A stretch of 18,545 bases of DNA from JAVBUP01 sp031555175. Its GTDB lineage: Bacteria > Bacillota_I > Bacilli_A > Erysipelotrichales > Coprobacillaceae. Positions within the stretch are counted from its first letter, which is position 1, and each line of letters begins with the position of its first letter. A program made the translations under genes and the position numbers. Below the pieces are notes generated by a model that was not told the origin of the DNA, made no database searches, and saw only the letters and a program-made list of their open reading frames with translations. Of this stretch, positions 1 to 7,458 are shown one piece after another. The DNA is taken from positions 1 through 18,545 of the forward strand of contig JAVBUP010000033.1 in NCBI GenBank assembly GCA_031555175.1. Direction: 5' to 3'.

Positions 1-1
1 T

Positions 2-130
2 CAAGTAGAACAACAATATTTAGATGATATATCTAATCAAATTAATTCAATGCCTAGAAAACTATTTGACTTTGAATCTGCTTATGATATAGAATTTAAT
101 AAATTAAATAATGGTGCGGTTGAGATTTGA
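2..130 (+). CDS. 3' end of an unidentified protein (partial)
   Basis: An open frame runs from the window edge to a TGA at 128-130, giving the last 42 residues of a protein. The tail is hydrophilic and includes SMPRKLFDFESAYDIEF; it has no motif I recognise. Genes upstream of smc are often rnc (ribonuclease III), but this tail lacks the double-stranded-RNA-binding ending expected for that protein, so I do not assign it. Codon use is A+T-rich like the neighbours, and a good terminator follows within ten bases, which supports a real gene end. Confidence 0.6.
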   Translation, partial: QVEQQYLDDISNQINSMPRKLFDFESAYDIEFNKLNNGAVEI

Positions 131-136
131 ATAAAG

Positions 137-169
137 AAAATAGTTTCTTGGAAACTATTTTTATTTTTA
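137..169 (+). terminator. Rho-independent terminator after the first gene
   Basis: An 11-bp perfect stem (AAAATAGTTTC at 137-147 with GAAACTATTTT at 151-161) closes a TTG loop and runs into a T-rich tract. It separates the partial upstream gene from smc. Confidence 0.8.
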
Positions 170-198
170 TAATTCTTTATTTTAGTGTCATTTTGAGA

Positions 199-204
199 TA
201 TAAT
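199..204 (+). promoter_or_regulatory. Candidate -10 box of the smc operon
   Basis: A perfect TATAAT lies 26 bases before the smc start codon and just after the upstream terminator. The -35 region (around 176-181, TTTATT) is weak, so only the -10 box is well supported. Confidence 0.45.
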
Positions 205-229
205 AGACATGTTAGATTGAGGTGAAGTT

Positions 230-3175
230 ATGTACTTAAAAAAGATAGAAATGTTTGGATTCAAGTCTTTTGCTGAAAAAACAGTAATAGATTTTCAAGA
301 AGGCATTACTGGGATAGTTGGGCCTAATGGTTGCGGGAAGAGTAATATCTCTGATGGAGTACGTTGGGTGCTAGGGGAACAGTCAGTTAAATCACTTAGA
401 GGGCAATCAATGAGTGATGTTATTTTTTCTGGTTCTGATGATAGAAAAGCGTTGCAAATGGCTGAGGTTACTTTGGTATTTGATAACTCTGATCGTTATA
501 TTGATAATGATTATAATGAAATTCAAATTATGCGTCGCATTTATCGTACTAATAATGAAAGTGAATATTTTATTAATAGTCAATCATGTCGGTTAAAAGA
601 TATCGTTGATTTATTAATGGATACTGGGTTAGGGAAAGATTCCTTGTCGATTATATCTCAAGGTAATATTTCTAGTTTTGCAGATTCGAAACCAGAAGAT
701 AGAAGAGGGATATTTGAAGAGGCTGCGGGAGTAGCTAAGTATAAGAAAAGAAAAATTGAAGCTATTCGCAAACTTGAAAGAACAAAAGAGAACCTTGATC
801 GTGTTGAAGATATTGTATATGAACTTGAAAGACAAATTAATCCTTTGAGAAGGCAAAAAGAAAAAGCTGAACAATACATAGAATTAAAAGATTCACTAAA
901 GGATATTGAGATATCTTTAATCGTGAATGAGGCAGTTAATATAAAAGATATTTTGAAAGATTTAAAACAAGAAATTGAAAATTTGAATTTTGATGAATTG
1001 AAACTTCAAAATGATATTCTAATTATGGAATCTAATGTTCAAGATCAAAAATCAAAAATGTTCACTTTAGATAATGAAATCAATTTATTACAAGGAAATT
1101 TATTGGAAATCGTTAATGATGTTACAAGTCTAGAAGCTAGAAAAATAGAAATTGATCAAAAACGCAAACACATTATTGAAATGACTGATCAAGATGATAT
1201 AATGCAAAAAATTGAAAATACTAAATTAATTCTTGATGACTTAATGCTAGAGTATCAAGACAGAATAGAACGTTTTAATAAAGGTAATCAAGAAATTGAT
1301 GAATTGGTTGAGAAGCAACAACATAAAAATATTGAACTTGCAGATAATAGACAACAAGTTGAACAAAGACAAATTCAATTAAATCGCTTAAAATCAAGAA
1401 GAGAGTTCTTAACTGAGCAGATTGAATCAAAGAGTAATTATATAGTTGGTGTAAAGTCTATTCTTGAAGCGAAGAATTCGTTGCATGGAATTATTGGAGT
1501 AATTGCAGATATAATTCAAGTGGAAGAAGTACATCAAATTGCATTATCAACTGCCTTTGGCGCTTCATTGCAAAATGTTATTACTAAAACTGAGCAAGAT
1601 GCGAGAGAAGCTATTAAGTTTTTAAAGAATAATCAAGCTGGGCGTGCTACGTTCTTACCATTAACATCAATTCAAGCTCGTGATGTTAGAAGTGAACATT
1701 TACTAGTAGCAACTAATACAAAAGGATTTATTGGTAAGGCAGATGATTTAGTAGTTTGTGATGAAAAATATCGATTAGCTATTCAAAACTTACTTGGTAA
1801 TGTTTTAATTACCACTGATCTTGAGACAGCTAATGAAGTTTCTAAAAATACATTTGCTCGTTATAAAGTTGTAACATTAACTGGTGATGTCGTAAATGTT
1901 GGCGGATCAATGACTGGTGGAGCAGTAAGGAATACGCAAACTAATCTAAATCATAAGAAAGAATTGGAAGCCATTGAATTAGAAATCACTGAAACTGAAA
2001 CTCAAATTGCTAATTTGCGTAAACAAGCAACTGTGATGGAATCAGATCTTCGTGTATTTAGCAATGATATTATCCAAAAGAGAATAGCTAATGCTAAACT
2101 TGAAGAATATGTTCAAAATAAAAAGAATAAGCTAGAAATATCTAAAGCAGAGTTTGAAGCATTGTCAAATCAATCTATTGAATTAGATAATTATAAATCT
2201 GGTAATGTCGATAATGAAGTAATTGTAGAATTAAATGAAGCAACAATGCGTCGAGATAATGTTACTGAAGAAATAAAATCGAAACGTGAATTAAGAATGC
2301 ATTATGTTAATGAAAGTGAAAAAATAGATGGACAATTACGTAGCCAACGCCAATTATTAAACTCTATTACTAAGAGTATTCTTGAACAAAATATTAAGGC
2401 TACTAAATTGGAAACTGAACTTAATAACTCACTTGATCGCTTGAATATTGAATATAAAATGACTTTCGATTTTGCTTTTGAAAACTTTAATAAAGATATT
2501 AATATTTTGGAAGCAAAGCAAGACGTTTTACTATTAAGACAACAAATTGAATCGCTTGGAAGTATCAACATAGATTCAATTGAAGAGTATAAAAATGTTT
2601 CTGAAAGATATGATTATCTATCTAGTCAAAAAATTGATTTAATTAATGCACAAAACTCTATATTGAAAGCAATAGAAGAGATGGATGATATTATGGTAGA
2701 GAAGTTTACTGCTACTTTTGATATTATAAATAGTGAGTTCAACATCGTTTTTAGAAAATTATTTGGAGGTGGTAAAGCGTCTTTGCGTTATACTGATCCT
2801 GATAATATCCTTGAAACAGGAATTGATGTTGATGTACAACCTCCAGGGAAAGCAGTAACTAACATGTCTTTATTCTCTGGTGGAGAAAAAGCATTAATTG
2901 CAATATCAGTTTTATTTGCAATTTTACGTGCTAGGCCAGTTCCTATGTGCATACTGGATGAAGTTGAAGCAGCGTTAGATCAAGCGAATGTTGAAAGATT
3001 TGCTAAGTATTTAAAAGAGTTCTCTTCACTAACACAGTTTATTGTTGTTACTCACAGGCCAGGAACAATGGAGCAATGTGACTTGCTTTATGGTGCTACA
3101 ATGCAAGAAAAAGGTGTTACTAAGTTAATAAGTGTTAAATTGGAAGATGCAAAATCTTATTCTATAGAAAATTAG
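230..3175 (+). CDS. smc: Chromosome partition protein SMC (short-arm form)
   Basis: This is the ATPase of the SMC-ScpAB condensin, which loops and segregates DNA on the nucleoid. The N-terminal head has Walker A GPNGCGKSN (about residues 31-39) and a Q-loop region near 140 (SIISQGNISSF). A coiled coil follows to about 417. The hinge lies at about 418-566 and ends in the glycine-rich VGGSMTGG. A second coil precedes the C-terminal head, with signature LFSGGEKAL (about 880) and Walker B CILDEVEAALDQ (about 907). At 981 residues it is roughly 200 shorter than Bacillus SMC (about 1,186), and the loss falls in the two coiled-coil arms; mycoplasma SMC/P115 is of similar length. GAGGTGA at 219-225 supports the ATG at 230. 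Its partners ScpA and ScpB are encoded at 15923-17232. Confidence 0.97.
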   Translation: MYLKKIEMFGFKSFAEKTVIDFQEGITGIVGPNGCGKSNISDGVRWVLGEQSVKSLRGQSMSDVIFSGSDDRKALQMAEVTLVFDNSDRYIDNDYNEIQIMRRIYRTNNESEYFINSQSCRLKDIVDLLMDTGLGKDSLSIISQGNISSFADSKPEDRRGIFEEAAGVAKYKKRKIEAIRKLERTKENLDRVEDIVYELERQINPLRRQKEKAEQYIELKDSLKDIEISLIVNEAVNIKDILKDLKQEIENLNFDELKLQNDILIMESNVQDQKSKMFTLDNEINLLQGNLLEIVNDVTSLEARKIEIDQKRKHIIEMTDQDDIMQKIENTKLILDDLMLEYQDRIERFNKGNQEIDELVEKQQHKNIELADNRQQVEQRQIQLNRLKSRREFLTEQIESKSNYIVGVKSILEAKNSLHGIIGVIADIIQVEEVHQIALSTAFGASLQNVITKTEQDAREAIKFLKNNQAGRATFLPLTSIQARDVRSEHLLVATNTKGFIGKADDLVVCDEKYRLAIQNLLGNVLITTDLETANEVSKNTFARYKVVTLTGDVVNVGGSMTGGAVRNTQTNLNHKKELEAIELEITETETQIANLRKQATVMESDLRVFSNDIIQKRIANAKLEEYVQNKKNKLEISKAEFEALSNQSIELDNYKSGNVDNEVIVELNEATMRRDNVTEEIKSKRELRMHYVNESEKIDGQLRSQRQLLNSITKSILEQNIKATKLETELNNSLDRLNIEYKMTFDFAFENFNKDINILEAKQDVLLLRQQIESLGSINIDSIEEYKNVSERYDYLSSQKIDLINAQNSILKAIEEMDDIMVEKFTATFDIINSEFNIVFRKLFGGGKASLRYTDPDNILETGIDVDVQPPGKAVTNMSLFSGGEKALIAISVLFAILRARPVPMCILDEVEAALDQANVERFAKYLKEFSSLTQFIVVTHRPGTMEQCDLLYGATMQEKGVTKLISVKLEDAKSYSIEN

Positions 3176-3185
3176 AGGTGATTTG

Positions 3186-4163
3186 ATGGGCTTTTTTGAT
3201 AATTTGAAAAAGAAAATAGTTGGTAACTCTGTCAAGCAGAATGATAAATATATCGCTGGTCTAGATCGTTCTAATCAGAGTTTTTCAAATCGAATTAATG
3301 AACTTGCAGCTAGATTTAGAGTTATTGACGATGAGTATTTTGATGAACTTGAGCATATTCTCATAATGGCTGATGTAGGTGTCTCCATGGTTATGAAGAT
3401 TGTAGATGAAATAAAGAAGGAAGTTAAACTGCAAAATATTAGTGATCCTGCAATGATTAATGAAATTATTGTAGATAAAATGTTCGTTATTTATGCAAAT
3501 GATAGTTATATTTCAACTAATATTAATTATCAAGAAAATGAGTTAACTATAATTCTTATGGTTGGTGTTAATGGTGCTGGAAAAACTACTTCTATTGCTA
3601 AACTAGCAAATATGATGAAAGAAGATGGTAAGAAAGTAATCGTTGCTGCTGGTGATACATTTAGAGCAGGTGCAATTGACCAACTAGCAGAATGGGCTTT
3701 AAGATTAGGTATCGACATTGTGAAGGGTGTTGAAGGTGGTGATCCATCATCTGTTGTTTATGAAGCATTAAAGCAAGCAAAAGATACATCTGCCGATGTT
3801 CTAATCATTGATACTGCTGGAAGACTACAAAATAAGGTAAATCTTATGAATGAATTGGAAAAAATGAATCGTATAATTAGTAGAGAAATTGAAAATGGTC
3901 CTCATGAAACTTTGTTAGTTATTGATGCTACAACTGGTCAAAATGGGGTTAGTCAAGCAAATGAATTCTCAAAGATTACAAATATCACAGGAATTATACT
4001 GACTAAGATGGATGGAACTGCAAAAGGTGGTATAGTATTATCTATTAAAGATAATTTAAACCTTCCAGTTAAGTTTATTGGTCTTGGTGAGAAATTGGAT
4101 GATATGCAAGAATTTGATTTAGAATCATATATATATGGTTTATGTAAAGGACTGATTAATTAA
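3186..4163 (+). CDS. ftsY: Signal recognition particle receptor FtsY
   Basis: FtsY is the SRP-family GTPase that receives ribosome-Ffh complexes at the membrane. The NG domain is complete: helical N domain (about 1-110), G1 GVNGAGKTT (127-135), DTFRAGA, DTAGR (209-213) and TKMDGTAKGG (from 273). The acidic A domain of E. coli FtsY is absent, as in many Bacillota; instead the N-terminus is short and amphipathic (MGFFDNLKKKIV), enough for membrane contact. I chose the ATG at 3186, giving 325 residues, because GAGGTGA at 3175-3181 spaces correctly for it; an in-frame TTG three bases earlier sits too close. The ribosome site overlaps the smc stop codon, so the two genes are probably co-translated. 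Confidence 0.96.
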   Translation: MGFFDNLKKKIVGNSVKQNDKYIAGLDRSNQSFSNRINELAARFRVIDDEYFDELEHILIMADVGVSMVMKIVDEIKKEVKLQNISDPAMINEIIVDKMFVIYANDSYISTNINYQENELTIILMVGVNGAGKTTSIAKLANMMKEDGKKVIVAAGDTFRAGAIDQLAEWALRLGIDIVKGVEGGDPSSVVYEALKQAKDTSADVLIIDTAGRLQNKVNLMNELEKMNRIISREIENGPHETLLVIDATTGQNGVSQANEFSKITNITGIILTKMDGTAKGGIVLSIKDNLNLPVKFIGLGEKLDDMQEFDLESYIYGLCKGLIN

Positions 4164-4492
4164 TGGAAAGCCAATTAGATAAAACTGAGCGCATTGTAAT
4201 GCTGATGGATTACTATGGAAATTTACTAACGCCAAAACAATTAGAATATATGCAGTTTTACTATGAAGAAGATTTGTCTTTAGCTGAGATCGCTGAAGAA
4301 TTTAATATTTCAAGAAATGCAGTATTTGATCAAATTAAGCGTGCTACAGCGATGTTAGAAGAATATGAAGAGAAACTTCAGCTATTAGATAAGCATGCTG
4401 AGAGACTAAAATTATTAGAAAAATTACAAAGTTTTACAGATGAAAACAAAGATCAAATAATTGAGTATTTAGATATGCTCAAAAAAATATAG
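4163..4492 (+). CDS. ylxM: YlxM/p13-family helix-turn-helix protein, SRP-associated
   Basis: This small protein (109 residues) belongs to the UPF0122/YlxM family, encoded between ftsY and ffh in many Bacillota and reported to modulate SRP GTPase activity in streptococci. A sigma-70 region-4-like helix-turn-helix lies at about residues 33-58 (LSLAEIAEEFNISRNAVFDQ), followed by a charged helical tail. Its ATG overlaps the ftsY stop in TAATG (4161-4165), indicating stop-start translational coupling. Despite the DNA-binding-like fold, the conserved position argues for a role with the SRP and not for a local transcription factor. Confidence 0.92.
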   Translation: MESQLDKTERIVMLMDYYGNLLTPKQLEYMQFYYEEDLSLAEIAEEFNISRNAVFDQIKRATAMLEEYEEKLQLLDKHAERLKLLEKLQSFTDENKDQIIEYLDMLKKI

Positions 4493-4503
4493 GAGGTAGT
4501 AGT

Positions 4504-5886
4504 ATGCCATTTGAATCATTATCGGATCGTTTACAGTCGACCCTTAAAAAAATTAAAGGTCAAAGCCGTTTAACTTCTGAGAATATGGATGAAATGCTTC
4601 GCGAAATAAGATTATCTTTACTTGAAGCAGATGTTAACTATAATGTAGTAAAAGGTTTTATTGATAGTATTAGAGTTAAAGCAGAAGGTCAGGAAGTAAT
4701 TGGCTCATTGAATCCCGGACAAATGGTAGTAAAAATTGTTCATAATGAATTAGTTGATTTATTAGGTACCGAAGTATCAGAACTAGAGTTATCAAAGAAT
4801 CCGACAATTATTATGATGGTTGGGCTACAAGGGGCTGGTAAAACTACTTCGGCTGGAAAAATAGCTACATATTTAACTAAAAAACATGCAAAAAAACCAT
4901 TATTGGTAGCTGCTGATATTTATCGTCCAGCCGCCATTAACCAGTTAATTACCATTGGACAACAGTTAAATATACCAGTTTTTGAAAAAGGTAATACTGT
5001 TTCACCTGTTTCAATTGCTCAAGAAGCAATAGAATATGCAAGCCATAACAATCATGATGTCATATTGATAGATACAGCTGGACGTTTACATATTGATGAA
5101 GTATTAATGACTGAATTACTTGAGATAAAGAATGTTGTAAATCCAAGTGAAATACTACTAGTTGTTGATGCATTGACTGGGCAAGATATAATTAACGTTG
5201 CTAGTACTTTTAATGAAAAACTTTCTATTACTGGTGCAGTACTAACTAAATTAGATGGTGATTCACGCGGTGGTGGAGCTTTATCAGTTAGAAAAGTAAC
5301 TGGTGTTCCAATTAAATTTGTTGGTACTGGTGAAAAACTAGATTCAATTGATTTATTCTACCCAGATCGTATGGCTGATAGAATTTTAGGAATGGGTGAT
5401 GTACTTTCATTAATAGAAAAAGCGCAAGATGTTATTGATGAAAAAGAAGCTGCTAAATCTATTGCAAAACTACAACAAGGAACTTTTGATTTAGATGATA
5501 TGTTAAAACAACTTCGTCAAGTTAAAAAATTGGGGTCAATGACTGGGCTATTCAAAATGATTCCTGGTATGCCAAAACTACCAGATAACATCAATGATGA
5601 AGAAACCGATAAACGTATGAAAAAGACTGAAGCTATTATTTTATCGATGACAAAAGAGGAAAAAAGAGAACCTTCTATTATAAAAGAATCACGAAAAAAG
5701 AGAATTGCTAATGGTTCTGGCACAAATGTTGCAGATATTAATGCATTACTAAAACAGTTTGAACAATCAAAGCAATTGATGACTCAAATGTCAAGAATGA
5801 ATCCAGCAACTGGAATGCCATCTCAAAAACCAAAACCTGTGCAATCAAATGGAAAAAAAGAAAGACATAAAAAGAAAAAAAGATAA
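4504..5886 (+). CDS. ffh: Signal recognition particle protein Ffh
   Basis: Ffh is the SRP54 homologue that binds signal sequences and SRP RNA and delivers nascent membrane proteins to FtsY. The NG GTPase has G1 GLQGAGKTT (107-115), DIYRPAA, DTAGR and TKLDGDSRGGG. The methionine-rich M domain starts near residue 300 and includes the RNA-binding stretch RKKRIANGSGT (about 397) and a Met-rich helix (QLMTQMSRMNPATGM). The protein ends in a very basic tail (KKERHKKKKR). Its 460 residues match the family (B. subtilis about 446). A strong AGGAGGT at 4491-4497 overlaps the ylxM stop and positions the ATG at 4504. The SRP RNA gene is not in this window. Confidence 0.97.
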   Translation: MPFESLSDRLQSTLKKIKGQSRLTSENMDEMLREIRLSLLEADVNYNVVKGFIDSIRVKAEGQEVIGSLNPGQMVVKIVHNELVDLLGTEVSELELSKNPTIIMMVGLQGAGKTTSAGKIATYLTKKHAKKPLLVAADIYRPAAINQLITIGQQLNIPVFEKGNTVSPVSIAQEAIEYASHNNHDVILIDTAGRLHIDEVLMTELLEIKNVVNPSEILLVVDALTGQDIINVASTFNEKLSITGAVLTKLDGDSRGGGALSVRKVTGVPIKFVGTGEKLDSIDLFYPDRMADRILGMGDVLSLIEKAQDVIDEKEAAKSIAKLQQGTFDLDDMLKQLRQVKKLGSMTGLFKMIPGMPKLPDNINDEETDKRMKKTEAIILSMTKEEKREPSIIKESRKKRIANGSGTNVADINALLKQFEQSKQLMTQMSRMNPATGMPSQKPKPVQSNGKKERHKKKKR

Positions 5887-5900
5887 AGGAGGAGTACTGT

Positions 5901-6602
5901 ATGAAACGTATGCTTAAGTATTTACGATATACAGTGCTTTTTATTTTGATTACTAGTGCAGTTATTGGACTATATTATGCTAATAATTATAATCTTTTAC
6001 CTAGTGCTTCATATTATGCTAGTGATTTTAAAATCGATATTATTATATCGACTATAGACTTCAATAAAAATGAAATCGATGATTATACTGATTTTGTTAT
6101 TGGAGCGCGTCTGGATGCGAAAAATCATCCGAAATATGATGGTAGTTATTATAATGGTGGTTTTCCACCAGATAATATTGGTGTTTGTACTGATGTTGTA
6201 TGGAGAGCTTTTAAAGAAGCTGGTTATAATCTAAGAATGATGGTAGATAAGGATGTTCACATTGCATTAGATGAATACTTTAATATCGATATACCAGATA
6301 ATAATATTGATTTTAGAAGAGTTAAGAATTTAAAAGTATTCTTTGAAAGAAATGCATTAGTATTAACAAATGATATAAATGATATTAATGCTTGGCAGCC
6401 TGGCGATATTGTTATATTTGGAGATAATACACATATTGGAATAGTTTCTGATAAACGTAATAAAAATGGCCAACCATATATTATTCATAATGGTGGTCAA
6501 CTTAAGAGAGAGGAAAATTACTTTAAGAGAGATAAAAATGTTACTGGGCATTATCGTTTTGATGCTAGTTTAGTTAACACTGAATTATTAATTAGCTGGT
6601 AA
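5901..6602 (+). CDS. DUF1287-family membrane-anchored putative amidase/hydrolase
   Basis: The 233-residue protein starts with a membrane segment (about residues 9-27), and the rest should face outward. The core matches the DUF1287 family, which resembles NlpC/P60 cysteine peptidases: GVCTDVVWRAF holds the likely nucleophile Cys96, NNIDFRRVKNL is family-typical, and QPGDIVIFGDNTHIGIVSD (His178), IIHNGG (His196) and TGHYRF follow. Cys and two His fit a catalytic arrangement, but activity and substrate are unproven; cell-wall peptide cleavage is an inference from the fold. It lies 14 bases after ffh, behind its own strong AAAGGAGGA site, and is the last gene before a terminator, so it is probably co-transcribed with the SRP genes. 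Confidence 0.85.
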   Translation: MKRMLKYLRYTVLFILITSAVIGLYYANNYNLLPSASYYASDFKIDIIISTIDFNKNEIDDYTDFVIGARLDAKNHPKYDGSYYNGGFPPDNIGVCTDVVWRAFKEAGYNLRMMVDKDVHIALDEYFNIDIPDNNIDFRRVKNLKVFFERNALVLTNDINDINAWQPGDIVIFGDNTHIGIVSDKRNKNGQPYIIHNGGQLKREENYFKRDKNVTGHYRFDASLVNTELLISW

Positions 6603-6618
6603 CATACTTTAAATATTT

Positions 6619-6645
6619 AAAATAATCAAGTAGATTATTTTTTTA
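6619..6645 (+). terminator. Terminator of the smc-SRP operon
   Basis: AAAATAATC (6619-6627) pairs with GATTATTTT (6633-6641) across a five-base loop and is followed by T residues. It lies 16 bases after the DUF1287 stop codon. Confidence 0.75.
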
Positions 6646-6660
6646 TTGTCTTATGGTAAA

Positions 6661-6690
6661 TTGAAATTATTTAATAATTAATGATATAAT
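6661..6690 (+). promoter_or_regulatory. Promoter of the two-component system
   Basis: TTGAAA (6661-6666) and TATAAT (6685-6690) are separated by 18 bases, and the -10 is extended (TGaTATAAT). This is the best vegetative promoter in the window and lies just after a terminator. Confidence 0.7.
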
Positions 6691-6715
6691 AATTAAAAGA
6701 AATGAGGTTTTGTAT

Positions 6716-7378
6716 ATGAAAACAATTTTCATTATTGAAGATGACCATAGTATTTGTTTAGAATTGAAGCGTTTACTAGATAATTCTGATTATAAAGCAA
6801 TAATTGTTGAGAATTTCGAAAATGTTTTTTCTGAATTTCGTAATATCAATCCAGATCTTATTTTATTAGATATTAATATACCGAAAATTAATGGACAATT
6901 GTTATTGCAAAAAATTAGACAGGTCAGTAATGTACCAGTTATTATGGTGACAAGCCAAAATAGCGAAGTAGATGAAGTATTATCAATGAGTTATGGGGCA
7001 GATGATTATATTACAAAACCATATAATCCCACAATATTGTTATTAAGTATTAATGCAATTTTTAAAAGACTAGATAATATTACTGATACTCAATTTTATA
7101 ACGGAATTGAAGTTATTCCAAAAAAAGGGTTAATTAGAAAAGATGATAAAGAATTACAATTAACAAAAAATGAAATGATAATTTTCAGTTATCTATTGTC
7201 CAATAAAGGATTAATAGTTTCTAGGGATGATTTAATGACAGATTTATGGAATAATAATGAATATATTAATGATAACGCTCTAACTGTTAACATAAGCAGA
7301 TTGAGGGCAAAACTTAAAGATATCGGGCTAGATGAGGCAATTGAAACTCGAAAAGGGCTGGGTTATATTCTATTATGA
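6716..7378 (+). CDS. OmpR-family response regulator, BceR/GraR type
   Basis: This cytoplasmic DNA-binding regulator is probably phosphorylated by the adjacent kinase. The receiver domain has the acidic pair at 9-10 (IIEDDHS), phosphoacceptor Asp52 (LILLDINIP), Thr79 (IMVTSQ) and Lys101 (YITKPYNP). A winged helix fills about residues 125-220 (NEMIIFSYLLSN, TVNISRLRAKL, RKGLGYILL). The ATG at 6716 (220 residues) is preferred to a TTG at 6710 because GAGGT at 6704-6708 fits only the ATG. The gene ends at TGA 7376-7378, overlapping the ATG of the kinase N-terminal fragment (ATGA). Genes for a Bce-type ABC transporter follow, as is usual for antimicrobial-peptide resistance modules, and a matching operator is present at 8392-8413. 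Confidence 0.93.
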   Translation: MKTIFIIEDDHSICLELKRLLDNSDYKAIIVENFENVFSEFRNINPDLILLDINIPKINGQLLLQKIRQVSNVPVIMVTSQNSEVDEVLSMSYGADDYITKPYNPTILLLSINAIFKRLDNITDTQFYNGIEVIPKKGLIRKDDKELQLTKNEMIIFSYLLSNKGLIVSRDDLMTDLWNNNEYINDNALTVNISRLRAKLKDIGLDEAIETRKGLGYILL

Positions 7379-7458
7379 GTATTAAAAAATATATAGAAGA
7401 TAGAACGTTTTACATTTTAACATCAACATTTAGCCTTATTATTATTAATATGTGTTAA
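7375..7458 (+). CDS. Out-of-frame N-terminus of the histidine kinase (27 codons)
   Basis: An ATG overlapping the regulator stop (ATGA, 7375-7378) opens 27 codons ending at TAA 7456-7458. The product starts MSIKKYIEDRTFYILTSTF and continues hydrophobic (LIIIN). This is the usual beginning of a BceS-type kinase: a short basic 'YIEDR' segment, then the first membrane helix. The rest of the kinase lies in the -1 frame from 7449 on. The fragment is therefore either a frame-shifted kinase start, or a small upstream peptide whose stop overlaps the GTG (7452) of the main frame and couples its translation. Confidence 0.65.
   Translation: MSIKKYIEDRTFYILTSTFSLIIINMC

Noticed and set aside
629..879. 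Minus-strand open frames inside smc and other genes
   Set aside because: They lie wholly within strongly supported genes in A+T-rich DNA, with no ribosome sites or recognisable motifs.
3186..3560. FtsY N-terminal truncation
   Set aside because: The short N-terminus without an acidic A domain is common in Bacillota, and the membrane-active start MGFFDNLKKK is present.
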